Shown: positions 56,712-64,000 of the stretch, one piece after another | Position numbering within the stretch: the first letter of the stretch is position 1 | Layout: every line of letters begins with the position of its first letter | Assembly (NCBI GenBank): GCA_041391485.1 | Contig: JAWKNY010000003.1 | Span: forward strand, 179,908 to 243,907 | Source: JACKAF01 sp041391485 | GTDB lineage: Bacteria > Bdellovibrionota > FAC87 > UBA2466 > JACKAF01 | Direction of reading: 5' to 3' | Length of the DNA: 64,000 bases | Notes under the pieces: model-generated | The model's database searches: none | What the model was told of the DNA's origin: nothing | The model's input: the letters and a program-made list of their open reading frames with translations, nothing else | Translations under genes and position numbers: made by a program

Positions 56712-57619
56712 AACTTATCGAGAATCACAACGAAGTTGTGTTCGCTAGACGCTACCTCTGGCAAGTCATTGCTATTCATGTCGTTACCTTGGGAGTGGCT
56801 CCCTTTTTGTTTACGTGGCAGGCGATGCTCTTTGCGTGGGTGTCGCTCAGCCTGTTCGCGTACTCGATGGGGATTTTTCACCACATGTACCTGACGCACG
56901 ACAGTTTTAAGACGCGTAAATGGATCGAATACCTTGGCAGTTTTTTTGGGACTCTGACGTGGCGGGGCCCCTTTGCGGGGCCTGTCCAATACGTGGCGAT
57001 GCACCGGGTGCACCACCGCTACTCCGATCAGCAAGCCGATCCGCACACTCCCACCAAAGGGATCTTCTATTCGCTTTTGGGCTGGTTTTGGAATTTGCCC
57101 TATGGCTTTAGTAACCATGAGCTTTATGAAAGACACGCCACCGACATCGCGGCGGACCCGGTCCACCGTTTCTTCGATCGGCACGTAGATGGCTTGCAGT
57201 TTGTTTGGGCAGTGCTTTGTTTTGTCATCGGTGGCGGGGTGGGCGAGGCCCACGGATTTGATTCACTCAATGGACTTCGCTTTGTTGTGTACGGAGTCTT
57301 TGTGAAGTCCTTCCTACTGATCTACCTCGCGAATATGGTCGATGTGATCAACCACACAGTGGGTTACCGCGCTTACGAAACCCATGACCATTCCACCAAT
57401 AGCTTTTTGATGTTCGCGGTGCATCTAGGGGGCGCTATCTCCTGGCACAACAATCACCACGCGCATCCCTCCTACTTCACGGTTCGAAAGAACTGGTGGG
57501 AAGTGGATCTGCACTACGCCTTCTTAAGAGGGTTAAGCCTTTTTGGTTTGGTTTGGGACATCAAGGTGATGGACGAGTACAGCCGGGTGCACACGCAGCC
57601 GCTTTCTTCGCCTGCCTAA
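56708..57619 (+). CDS. acyl-CoA/delta-9-type fatty acid desaturase
   Basis: A 303-residue membrane desaturase with His boxes HHMYLTHDSF (near 58), HRVHHRYSDQ (near 99) and HNNHHAHPSY (near 247), the arrangement of stearoyl-CoA/DesC-type delta-9 desaturases. GPVQYVAMHRVHHRYSDQ is especially characteristic. Start at ATG 56708 after AGGAGGGC, overlapping the upstream desaturase stop. The TAA shares CTAA with the convergent ABC1-kinase gene. It would introduce a double bond that the upstream enzyme could extend to polyunsaturation; this is inferred. Confidence 0.9.
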   Translation: MKLIENHNEVVFARRYLWQVIAIHVVTLGVAPFLFTWQAMLFAWVSLSLFAYSMGIFHHMYLTHDSFKTRKWIEYLGSFFGTLTWRGPFAGPVQYVAMHRVHHRYSDQQADPHTPTKGIFYSLLGWFWNLPYGFSNHELYERHATDIAADPVHRFFDRHVDGLQFVWAVLCFVIGGGVGEAHGFDSLNGLRFVVYGVFVKSFLLIYLANMVDVINHTVGYRAYETHDHSTNSFLMFAVHLGGAISWHNNHHAHPSYFTVRKNWWEVDLHYAFLRGLSLFGLVWDIKVMDEYSRVHTQPLSSPA

Positions 57620-58929
57620 GAAAGGGTACGGTTTAGGATCTCGCGCCAGTCATTCTCTGCCTCCAGGGCAGCAAGCAGCGAGTTCAAACCGAAGAGAATT
57701 CGCACTAAAGGCGAAATGCCTTTGCGCTTGGGTTCGTGCCATTGAGATTTGAAGATATCCTTGGCGAGTTTGAGTTTGGTCTGCGTAGAAAGTTCGGACA
57801 CCTTGCTTGTGAACTCCGTGCTAAACCGGAAGGGCTGCGATCCCACATAGGGCTCGGCCACAAAGAGAATGTAGTCGAGTAACAAGGTCTGGATATTGGG
57901 TGAAGTACCGGTAGGAATCAGGAGTTCTTTTTCTATCGTCTTCCAAAGAGCCTCCCCTCTAGCTCCGTTGAGAAGCGCTCGTAGGGTTTGTTGCAGCGCT
58001 TTGCGATCGGAGTCCTCGTAACGTTGTACAAAACCGAAGTCCAGGAAAACAACGCGGCCGTTCTCTAGGAAAAGGTAATTACCCGGATGAGGATCGGCGT
58101 TAAAAAGCCCGTGTCGCAGGATGGACTCGAAGGCGAAGCGAAAAAGCGTGGTGCCAAACTGCGATTTATCCTCTGCAGAGGCTGCCCTTATGACATCGCT
58201 GAAGGTTTGTCCGCGGTGCCACTCGCTCACCAGGATGCGCGTTCGGCAGAGCTCGTGGATGGGGGCAGGGACGATGACTTTGTCGTCTTCTTTCCAACAA
58301 TTTAGGAACTGCTGCTGGTTGCTGGCTTCACGCAGGTAGTCCACTTCCTCTCGCAGGCGCCCAATAAAATCCCCTGCGAACTGCTCATTGTCCAAGCCAG
58401 GCAGAAGCGTACGCATCGTTTTTAGAAGGGCTTGAACGTTTTTAAGATCGGAGTTTAGGGCCTCACGGATTTCGGGGTATTGGATTTTAACAGCGACGTC
58501 TCGCCCGTCTTGCAATCGAGCCCGGTACACCTGGCCGATGGAAGCGGCTCCATGCGGATCCTTTTCAAACTCGGAGAAATGCTTATCCCAGTCTTTGCCT
58601 AGTTCGGTCTCTAGGACCGCCTGCATGGCTTCCCACGGGTGAGGGCGAACTCGAATTTGAAGTCGGCTGAGGGCTTTCTTGTAGATGTCTTGGTATTCGG
58701 GTGGGACCACTCCATCCATGAACGAAAGGATTTGACCCACTTTCATGGGGAGCCCTTTCATGTCCGCAAAAGTATCGAGCAGACTTTCAGCCGTCTTTTT
58801 GTGGATTTGCGCTAGGACAGCCTCACGGCCTTGGAGTAAATTCTTTCCGGCTCCGGCAAGAGTCTTTCCAGCGAGTTTTACGCCGAGCGTGGAGAGGTTG
58901 CTGAGACGAGCTAAGCGTGACTTTTTGAT
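57616..58929 (-). CDS. ABC1/AarF (UbiB) family atypical kinase
   Basis: An ADCK/UbiB-family protein with the KxGQ motif (LPMKVGQILSFMDGVVPPEY), AASIGQVYRARL, the catalytic VAVKIQYP, NADPHPGNYLF and VVFLDFGFVQRY. The first ATG, at 58761, would begin only six residues before KVGQ and drop the conserved N-terminal helix. The frame upstream is open to 58929 and encodes SRLARLSNLSTLGVKLAGKT and LLDTFADMKG, as expected for the family, but without ATG, GTG or TTG. An ATC at 58929 preceded by CCGGAGCC, or an undetected error, could supply the start. Members affect ubiquinone and lipid homeostasis; the substrate is unknown. Confidence 0.82.
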   Translation of the reverse strand: MKKSRLARLSNLSTLGVKLAGKTLAGAGKNLLQGREAVLAQIHKKTAESLLDTFADMKGLPMKVGQILSFMDGVVPPEYQDIYKKALSRLQIRVRPHPWEAMQAVLETELGKDWDKHFSEFEKDPHGAASIGQVYRARLQDGRDVAVKIQYPEIREALNSDLKNVQALLKTMRTLLPGLDNEQFAGDFIGRLREEVDYLREASNQQQFLNCWKEDDKVIVPAPIHELCRTRILVSEWHRGQTFSDVIRAASAEDKSQFGTTLFRFAFESILRHGLFNADPHPGNYLFLENGRVVFLDFGFVQRYEDSDRKALQQTLRALLNGARGEALWKTIEKELLIPTGTSPNIQTLLLDYILFVAEPYVGSQPFRFSTEFTSKVSELSTQTKLKLAKDIFKSQWHEPKRKGISPLVRILFGLNSLLAALEAENDWREILNRTLS

Positions 58930-58943
58930 GGTGGGCTCCGGGG

Positions 58944-60197
58944 CTAGTCTTCGAAGTTATCGTCCGAGACGTGCTCTAACTCGATATCGCCTTTGAGTTC
59001 ATAAGACTTGTGGCTTGTCTCATGCGGGTGTTTCTCATCTTTATCCTGCCATTCCCCAGGTAAGACGCCTTCGAGGCGAAGTTGAAAGTCGCGCCGGTTG
59101 CTACAATGGGCGAGCGCCTCTTCTTTGGAAATGAGGCCCTTTTTGTAAAGGCCCATCAAGCTCTGATCAAAAGTTTGCATTCCTAGATTCGTACTTTCTT
59201 CCATGACTTCGCGAAGTGACTTGGTTCGGTTTGCATCCGAGATGATTTCCTGCACGCGGCGGTTTGATACCAGTATCTCCACGGCCGGAATACGGCCCTG
59301 GTTGTCTTTTCGTCGGAGTAAGCGTTGCGAGACCACACCCACAAGCACCGACGCCAATTGGCTTCGGATCTGGCTTTGCAATCCAGATGAGACACTCCCT
59401 AAGATGCGGTTGATGGTTTCGGTGGCGTCTACCGTGTGTAGAGTGCTTAGGACCAAATGGCCGGTTTCTGCCGCCGACAGAGCCATCAAGATAGTTTCCT
59501 CATCGCGCATCTCGCCGACAAGGATAACATCCGGGTCCTGGCGGAGTGCGTACTTGAGCGCGGTTCCAAAGTCCGGCGTATCGATGCCGACCTCTCTTTG
59601 GGTAACGATGCTCTTGCGATCCTTAAACATGAATTCAATGGGATCTTCGATGGTGACGATGTGGCATGATCGCTTGCGGGTGATGACATCCATCACGGCC
59701 GCCAGGGTCGTAGATTTACCACTGCCTGTGGCACCGGTGACTAGAATCAGTCCGCGAGAAGACATCGCTAGTTTTTCGATAGTGGTGGGGACACTCAACT
59801 GGTCCAGTGTCGGGATGGCTTCAGGGATATACCGGATTACGATTCGTGGCCGCGATCGCTGCTGGCAAATATTGATGCGGAAGCGGCCCGCGCCTGGAAG
59901 TTCGTAACTCAGATCGACTTCACGCCCTTCGTCGTACTTTGCCGTCATGCGCGGGTTCATCAACGTGTAGACCATTCCACGCAAGTGATCAGCGGTCATC
60001 GCACTGGGATTAGTATTGGGATCGTCGCGAAGGTAGTAGAGCTGCCCGTTGACCCGAACGATCGGGGGCAGCCCTACCTTCAAATGGATGTCAGAAGCTT
60101 TCTTCTCAGTTGCTCTTCTTAGGATTTGGTCGAACCTGTCCGCTGGTGTTGCGGCCAGTTCGGCTTTCGGCGCTGCTTGTTTCTTTGGAAGCCCCAT
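58944..60197 (-). CDS. pilT: type IV pilus retraction ATPase PilT
   Basis: A 417-residue hexameric secretion ATPase that depolymerises the pilus for twitching. It has the Walker A LILVTGATGSGKSTTLAA near 135-152, the Asp box IVTIEDPIEFMF, Walker B DPDVILVGEMRDEET, and the His box ETGHLVLSTLHTVDATETIN, all PilT signatures. The C-terminus is 50-60 residues longer than typical PilT and acidic (ends HVSDDNFED). The N-terminal 63 bp and conserved FDQILRRATEKKASDIHLKV lie partly inside the 3' end of recA (92-bp overlap); no closer start codon exists. Confidence 0.94.
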   Translation of the reverse strand: MGLPKKQAAPKAELAATPADRFDQILRRATEKKASDIHLKVGLPPIVRVNGQLYYLRDDPNTNPSAMTADHLRGMVYTLMNPRMTAKYDEGREVDLSYELPGAGRFRINICQQRSRPRIVIRYIPEAIPTLDQLSVPTTIEKLAMSSRGLILVTGATGSGKSTTLAAVMDVITRKRSCHIVTIEDPIEFMFKDRKSIVTQREVGIDTPDFGTALKYALRQDPDVILVGEMRDEETILMALSAAETGHLVLSTLHTVDATETINRILGSVSSGLQSQIRSQLASVLVGVVSQRLLRRKDNQGRIPAVEILVSNRRVQEIISDANRTKSLREVMEESTNLGMQTFDQSLMGLYKKGLISKEEALAHCSNRRDFQLRLEGVLPGEWQDKDEKHPHETSHKSYELKGDIELEHVSDDNFED

Positions 60198-61254
60198 CCG
60201 TCTTTGCTTCTGCTACTTTCTTTGGCTCCGCCGCGGGTACGAACTGTCCGTCGGCAGCGAGCTTTTCTTCAATTTTCTTCTTAATCTTATCGACGTACTT
60301 GGGGTTGTCCTTGAGAAATAGGCGAGTGTTATCGCGCCCTTGTCCAAGCCGCTCGCCTTCATAGCTAAACCACGAGCCGCTCTTCTCAATAATGTCATAA
60401 CGCGTCGCAAGATCCAGCAAGTCTCCTTCACGGGAAATGCCTTCGCCGTAGATCATATCGAACTCGGTTTGCTTGAAAGGCGGAGCCATCTTGTTTTTCA
60501 CCACTTTTACGCGGGTCCGACTGCCGATGACTTCCTCTCCCTTCTTGAGAGCGGAAATACGGCGGATATCGAGGCGCATGGAAGCGTAAAACTTCAAAGC
60601 ATTTCCACCGGTTGTGGTTTCGGGATTGCCGAACATCACACCGATCTTCATACGTAGCTGGTTGATGAAGATCATTGAGGTCTTGGATTTGCTGACGCAG
60701 CCGGTCAGCTTGCGCAACGCCTGGGACATCAAGCGAGCTTGCAATCCCATGTGGGAGTCGCCCATATCGCCTTCCAACTCAGCGCGTGGAACCAAGGCAG
60801 CAACTGAGTCGACTACGATGACATCGATGCCGCCGCTGCGTACCAAAATTTCCGCGATTTCCAGAGCCTGCTCACCCGAGTCCGGCTGAGAGATCAGTAG
60901 ATCGTTGGTGTTCACTCCAAGCTTTGCCGCGTAGGTCGTGTCTAGTGCGTGCTCCGCATCGATGAAGGCCGCAACCCCGCCGTTTCTTTGCGCATTCGCA
61001 ACGGTCATAAGCGCGATGGTTGTTTTACCTGAAGCTTCAGGCCCGTAAATTTCGGTGATGCGCCCGCGCGGTAAACCGCCTATTCCCATGGCGACCTCCA
61101 AAGACAAGCACCCGGTAGGGACGACGCCTAATCCTAGATTGGTGAGTCCTCGGTCTCCCATCTTCATGATGGAGCCTTTTCCAAACTGCTTTTCAATATT
61201 GAGCAAAGCCATTTCGACGGCTTTTTGTCGGTTTTGCGTATCCAGATTATCCAT
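60106..61254 (-). CDS. recA: recombinase RecA
   Basis: A 382-residue DNA strand-exchange protein for homologous recombination and the SOS response. Walker A is ITEIYGPEASGKTTIALMTV near 64-83; also present are VAAFIDAEHALDTTYAAKLG, DLLISQPDSGEQALEIAEIL, the DNA-binding-loop region LMSQALRKLTGCVSKSKTSM and FINQLRMKIGVMFGNPETTT. The lysine/serine-rich tail ends PNPKKSN. AAGGAG precedes the ATG. It starts 10 bp after pgpA, so the SOS promoter, if any, would be upstream of pgpA or within it. I saw no clear LexA site. Confidence 0.97.
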   Translation of the reverse strand: MDNLDTQNRQKAVEMALLNIEKQFGKGSIMKMGDRGLTNLGLGVVPTGCLSLEVAMGIGGLPRGRITEIYGPEASGKTTIALMTVANAQRNGGVAAFIDAEHALDTTYAAKLGVNTNDLLISQPDSGEQALEIAEILVRSGGIDVIVVDSVAALVPRAELEGDMGDSHMGLQARLMSQALRKLTGCVSKSKTSMIFINQLRMKIGVMFGNPETTTGGNALKFYASMRLDIRRISALKKGEEVIGSRTRVKVVKNKMAPPFKQTEFDMIYGEGISREGDLLDLATRYDIIEKSGSWFSYEGERLGQGRDNTRLFLKDNPKYVDKIKKKIEEKLAADGQFVPAAEPKKVAEAKTDGASKETSSAESRTGRNTSGQVRPNPKKSN

Positions 61255-61264
61255 GTTGGTCTCC

Positions 61265-61726
61265 TTAAAAGCTTGAGCGAAGCATCAAATGTAAAAGTAT
61301 GTTTCCGTAAATCCCTGCCACGGCGTCGTCTAACATGACACCCCAACCGTTCTTAAGTTCGGTGTCCAAATATCTTGCCGGTGGGGGTTTGGTGATATCG
61401 AAGAAGCGAAAAACTAAGAAGCCGATCGTTACCCAATAACCGGTAAAAGGAATACCTATCATAGTGATCAGTATCCCGACAATTTCATCAATCACAATTT
61501 TACCGGAATCTTGTTCGCCAAAAGTTTTGGCGACTCGCTCCGAAGCGAGCGCTCCCCCCACAAAGAGAAGGGCGGTCAAAACCACATGTAGAGCGGTTGG
61601 CAGTGAGCCCGTAAAATAAAGGAGAACCGCTGCCAGAGCGGATCCACAGGTGCCGGGCGCAAAGGGAGCGTACCCCGTGTAAAGGCCGGTGGCAAAAGCG
61701 ACTAGGCTTTTCTGGTGTTTATCCAC
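61265..61726 (-). CDS. pgpA: phosphatidylglycerophosphatase A
   Basis: A 153-residue inner-membrane enzyme that dephosphorylates phosphatidylglycerophosphate to make phosphatidylglycerol. Motifs: ATGLYTGYAPFAPGTCGSAL near 12-31, DSGKIVIDEIVGILITMIG near 73-91, and FRFFDITKPPPARYLDTELK followed by GWGVMLDDAVAGIYGNIL, all conserved in PgpA. GTG start at 61726. Placement just before recA is common in delta-type proteobacteria, often with cinA between them; cinA is absent here. Confidence 0.92.
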   Translation of the reverse strand: MDKHQKSLVAFATGLYTGYAPFAPGTCGSALAAVLLYFTGSLPTALHVVLTALLFVGGALASERVAKTFGEQDSGKIVIDEIVGILITMIGIPFTGYWVTIGFLVFRFFDITKPPPARYLDTELKNGWGVMLDDAVAGIYGNILLHLMLRSSF

Positions 61727-61781
61727 CGGAGCACGATAGCCTCCCCGTGGACCGGCGACAAGACACGATACGTAGCGCGTA

Positions 61782-62369
61782 CTAGAGTTTGAAAGTGACC
61801 CCGAGAATCGTCTTAAAGTAAGGGAACCCGCTGACGCCGGAGATGCCTGAATTGCCCGGATTGAGCTGCAACCAGACGCCGTCCAAGCCTAGGTGAAAGC
61901 GCAGGGCTTTCATGAGATTGAACGCGATGCCCAATCCGAAGTGGGCGGCAAAGCTCATCGAGAGTTGGTCGAACGGCGAGCCGAAATCGCTGGCGTTGAG
62001 CGAACCAATTCCTATCCCCGCTTTTAGATAGAGCGGGAACATCGGTGGGGCCACTAGGATCTCGCCACCGAAGGTAAAGACTTTGAACGTTCCAGACGCG
62101 CTAAAGGATTGGCCGTAGAGAGTGCCGCTCCCGCTCAGCTTTCCGGTGTTGTCTTGGGAAAGAAAGGCACGAAGCGCTACAGTGTCACCTAGGGAATAGC
62201 CGCCGTAAATGGCACCCAGACCAAACTGGGCGCTGGTTGTTAACCCAGAGTTGTTACTCGGCAGAATGAAGAAGTCGAGCACGTTGACCTGTGCCCCGAC
62301 CTCAAAACCTGCGTTGGCAACGCTGGAAAACAGAAAGCATGCTATCAAAAGGTGTCGTAGTCGCTTCAT
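61782..62369 (-). CDS. small outer membrane beta-barrel protein, unknown
   Basis: A 195-residue protein with a signal peptide (ends VANA, about residue 20), then alternating short hydrophobic strands with Gly/Ser/Asn-rich turns (GAIYGGYSLGDTVALRAFLS, FAAHFGLGIAFNLMKALRFH), ending ILGVTFKL. Fits an 8-10 strand barrel (OmpW/OMP_b-brl size). No family assigned. Transcribed in the same direction as the downstream pgpA-recA-pilT genes, 55 bp upstream of pgpA. Confidence 0.6.
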   Translation of the reverse strand: MKRLRHLLIACFLFSSVANAGFEVGAQVNVLDFFILPSNNSGLTTSAQFGLGAIYGGYSLGDTVALRAFLSQDNTGKLSGSGTLYGQSFSASGTFKVFTFGGEILVAPPMFPLYLKAGIGIGSLNASDFGSPFDQLSMSFAAHFGLGIAFNLMKALRFHLGLDGVWLQLNPGNSGISGVSGFPYFKTILGVTFKL

Positions 62370-62386
62370 ACCTTTCCCCTAAGTTA

Positions 62387-63022
62387 TTATTTTTCCAATT
62401 CCGTCCTAAAGGTGCTGATGTAGCGCGTCAGGAACTTCTTAAGGTAGTCCTTAATCGTCTTTTTGGAAGACGCGTCCGGATGCATCTTCAACACCAATTC
62501 CTGTTCCACAAGCATACCTTCTTTGTAAGGAACCAGCCGAATATTTTGGGTCAGCGTGGTGACCTTGTCCTTGTAGTTCAGAAGTTCGTTGAAGACTTGA
62601 CCTTCGCCATCCGCCGTTTCGGGGTAGGTAACTTTATGCCGCCCTTTGCCATTTAGGAAAAACGAAATGAAACCCACCTTGATTTTAAGATCCATCGCGT
62701 AAGTGAGTTCGGTCAGATCGGAATTGGCTTCCAGAGTGCGCGCGTCCTCGACTTCTTCAAAAAGCGATGCGTACTTTGGATGGTTGATCGCTAGTTTCAA
62801 AAACGCGTCCGGCGACACCTTGTGATAGTAGGCCCGATGGTACGCATGGAACTCGTCTTCGGTATCCTTACGCACTTCGGGGACGATTTTTCCTTCAGCA
62901 ACTTGTTCGAGGACGGCTTCAGTGAAACCTCCAGGAATAGGTTCTGCTGCGAACGCGTGTTGTGTAAAGGAAACAATTAGACACAATAGGCCGAAGCCTA
63001 CGACTTTAGATTGAGTATTCAT
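62387..63022 (-). CDS. exported protein, unknown
   Basis: A 211-residue protein from ATG 63022, preceded by a G-rich RBS; the in-frame extension to 63160 looks non-coding. The signal peptide ends near HAFAAEP (about residue 25). The mature region is alpha/beta with a charged C-terminal helix (KKTIKDYLKKFLTRYISTFR). The strand-rich middle (GRHKVTYPETADGEGQVFNE and LVPYKEGMLVEQELVLKM) followed by a long helix resembles SRPBCC/START-like folds, but without sequence proof. Function unknown. Next gene on the strand is the small barrel, 17 bp downstream. Confidence 0.55.
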   Translation of the reverse strand: MNTQSKVVGFGLLCLIVSFTQHAFAAEPIPGGFTEAVLEQVAEGKIVPEVRKDTEDEFHAYHRAYYHKVSPDAFLKLAINHPKYASLFEEVEDARTLEANSDLTELTYAMDLKIKVGFISFFLNGKGRHKVTYPETADGEGQVFNELLNYKDKVTTLTQNIRLVPYKEGMLVEQELVLKMHPDASSKKTIKDYLKKFLTRYISTFRTELEK

Positions 63023-63208
63023 TTTTAGCCCCCCCATGTTGTCCAGCGCTGGAAACCCATGTTGTTCAAAAAAAATGACAACCAGCGCCGAAACTTCAGC
63101 CTTAAAGGTGGCACTGTGGCATGAAGTCGTCAAGCTTTGGGCACTAACGCGTATTAGCAAAAGTTTACATTCGCTCTAAGCTCAGATAATTTATACAAAT
63201 CTGCCGTT

Positions 63209-64000
63209 ATGAATTTACGAATAACTATTCCGCTCATTGTAATGTTCCTGGCAATCGGGTGTGCGAGCCAGAAAACAAACACGACCAGCAATGATGCAAC
63301 TGGTGGTGTGGCCGTTGATTCCAAAGACAGTAACTACGCGCAAGTTATTCGAGAGCAAGCGTACAAACGTTACCTTGCCGGCGAGTTTACACGCGCGATT
63401 AATCAGTTTGAAGCCTATCTGGTACTCGAACCTAAGGGCGAGGATCAGTGGATCAAGTACCTTCTCTACTATTGCTACATGGCGGTGGGCGAATACGAGC
63501 GCGCACTCAAACTCGCCAAAGATCTTGTTCACGAAAAACCATATGACTTCTTGAGCTATCAGCAAATCGGGCTTGCTCAGCTTTGGTTGGGACAATTGGA
63601 TGATGCGATTAAGAATTTCCAGCGCTCTTTGGAGTTTGAATCGCACTTGCCGCAGGCGTTGTTTTACCAAGGGTTGGCTTATGGCCAAGCCCGTCAGTTC
63701 GCAAAACAAGAAGCCGCGTTCAAAGATGCGGAAAACGAATATAGCCAGGTGCTAAAGTCCAACCCTTCCGATTTCAAATCCAACTACGAGATGGCAACGC
63801 TCTACTTGTACTGGAACAAGGAAGTTGAAAAAGTTCCGGCGCTCATTTCGGCGGCTAAGGGAAGTTTGACTTCTCGCCTTGCGGATGAGGATGTGCTGCG
63901 GGAAGAGAGTGTCTACCTGAATTTTCACATCCCGCTCCTTGAAGGGATTTATCTCTACCGTACGGAAAAGTACCAAAAGTCTTTGCACCTCTTGCTCGCG
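63209..64000 (+). CDS. TPR-repeat lipoprotein, 3' end outside the window
   Basis: The open frame begins at ATG 63209 and runs off the end with no stop (264 codons seen). The signal peptide has a good lipobox, AIGC (Cys18). TPR-like helix pairs follow: RYLAGEFTRAINQFEAYLVL, KYLLYYCYMAVGEYERALKL, GLAQLWLGQLDDAIKNFQRS and QALFYQGLAYGQARQFAKQE. It is therefore a membrane-anchored periplasmic scaffold-type protein. Divergent from the exported-protein gene, with 186 bp between starts holding only AT-rich promoter-like sequence. Confidence 0.8.
   Translation, partial: MNLRITIPLIVMFLAIGCASQKTNTTSNDATGGVAVDSKDSNYAQVIREQAYKRYLAGEFTRAINQFEAYLVLEPKGEDQWIKYLLYYCYMAVGEYERALKLAKDLVHEKPYDFLSYQQIGLAQLWLGQLDDAIKNFQRSLEFESHLPQALFYQGLAYGQARQFAKQEAAFKDAENEYSQVLKSNPSDFKSNYEMATLYLYWNKEVEKVPALISAAKGSLTSRLADEDVLREESVYLNFHIPLLEGIYLYRTEKYQKSLHLLLA

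Noticed and set aside
61727..61781. LexA/SOS box upstream of pgpA-recA
   Set aside because: No GTTC-N7-GTTC, GAAC-N4-GTTC or CTGT-N8-ACAG site is present, and short TACGTA symmetry alone is insufficient.

Overview
The window is a gene-dense stretch (GC roughly mid-50s by eye) of a Gram-negative bacterial chromosome. Outer-membrane and periplasmic proteins are very frequent: OmpA-like, TolC-like, LptE, several beta-barrels and lipoproteins. There is also a type IV pilus retraction ATPase (pilT), a bactofilin, a FliL-like protein and a delta-60-repeat protein, with housekeeping genes of proteobacterial type. This fits a Bdellovibrionota/Oligoflexia-like or other former 'deltaproteobacterial' lineage. 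That placement is an inference from gene content and is not proven. I see no rRNA, insertion sequence, prophage, CRISPR array, toxin-antitoxin pair or recognisable defence island. No stretch longer than about 300 bases lacks a gene.

Layout. 0-10 kb: fumC, an OmpA-family barrel, a FliL-like protein, pyruvate kinase, an FtsB-like divisome protein, a GHMP sugar kinase, and two large secreted or surface proteins. 10-13 kb: small unknowns, a DUF3185 protein, a Nudix hydrolase, a GT4 glycosyltransferase and a thiolase. 13.9-18 kb: leuS-lptE-holA, a classic proteobacterial order. 18-21 kb: a Wzy-like polymerase and a GT-C-like membrane protein. 21-24.6 kb: a propionyl-CoA-carboxylase-type operon (pccB-accC-bccP). 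24.7-34.3 kb: a methyltransferase, an S1 protease, a Memo-family protein, a TolC-like protein, a DUF2183/App1 protein, a tandem pair of outer-membrane proteins and leucine dehydrogenase. 34.4-42.6 kb: a split methylmalonyl-CoA-mutase large subunit, murJ, a bactofilin cluster with an FHA-TPR protein, a membrane protein and a YheT-like hydrolase. 42.7-51.5 kb: barrel pair, tRNA-Glu(CTC), unknown secreted proteins, a small MotA-like membrane protein, LysR, an intradiol dioxygenase and a CaiB-type CoA transferase. 51.6-64 kb: a YbjQ-like lipoprotein, pfkA, two head-to-head lysine-2,3-aminomutase paralogues, a desaturase pair, an ABC1 kinase, pilT, recA, pgpA and finally a TPR lipoprotein cut by the window edge.

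Metabolic theme: thiolase, leucine dehydrogenase, the biotin-dependent carboxylase and the mutase together suggest catabolism of branched-chain amino acids or odd-chain acyl groups through propionyl-CoA to succinyl-CoA, which would feed the TCA cycle (fumC). Envelope theme: LptE, MurJ, Wzy-like, bactofilin, desaturases and many barrels.

Quality caveat: about sixteen otherwise conserved genes are broken by one or more single-base indels, often in homopolymers (leuS, holA, pccB, a glycosyltransferase, leucine dehydrogenase and others). The most economical reading is uncorrected assembly errors rather than mass pseudogenisation. I therefore annotate these as whole genes with frameshifts. I found no clearly new biological system. 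The best leads are the small orphan MotA-like gene under a perfect palindrome, the KamA/EpmB head-to-head pair, the recA-pilT overlap, the bactofilin cluster and the recurrent 4-bp convergent stop overlaps.
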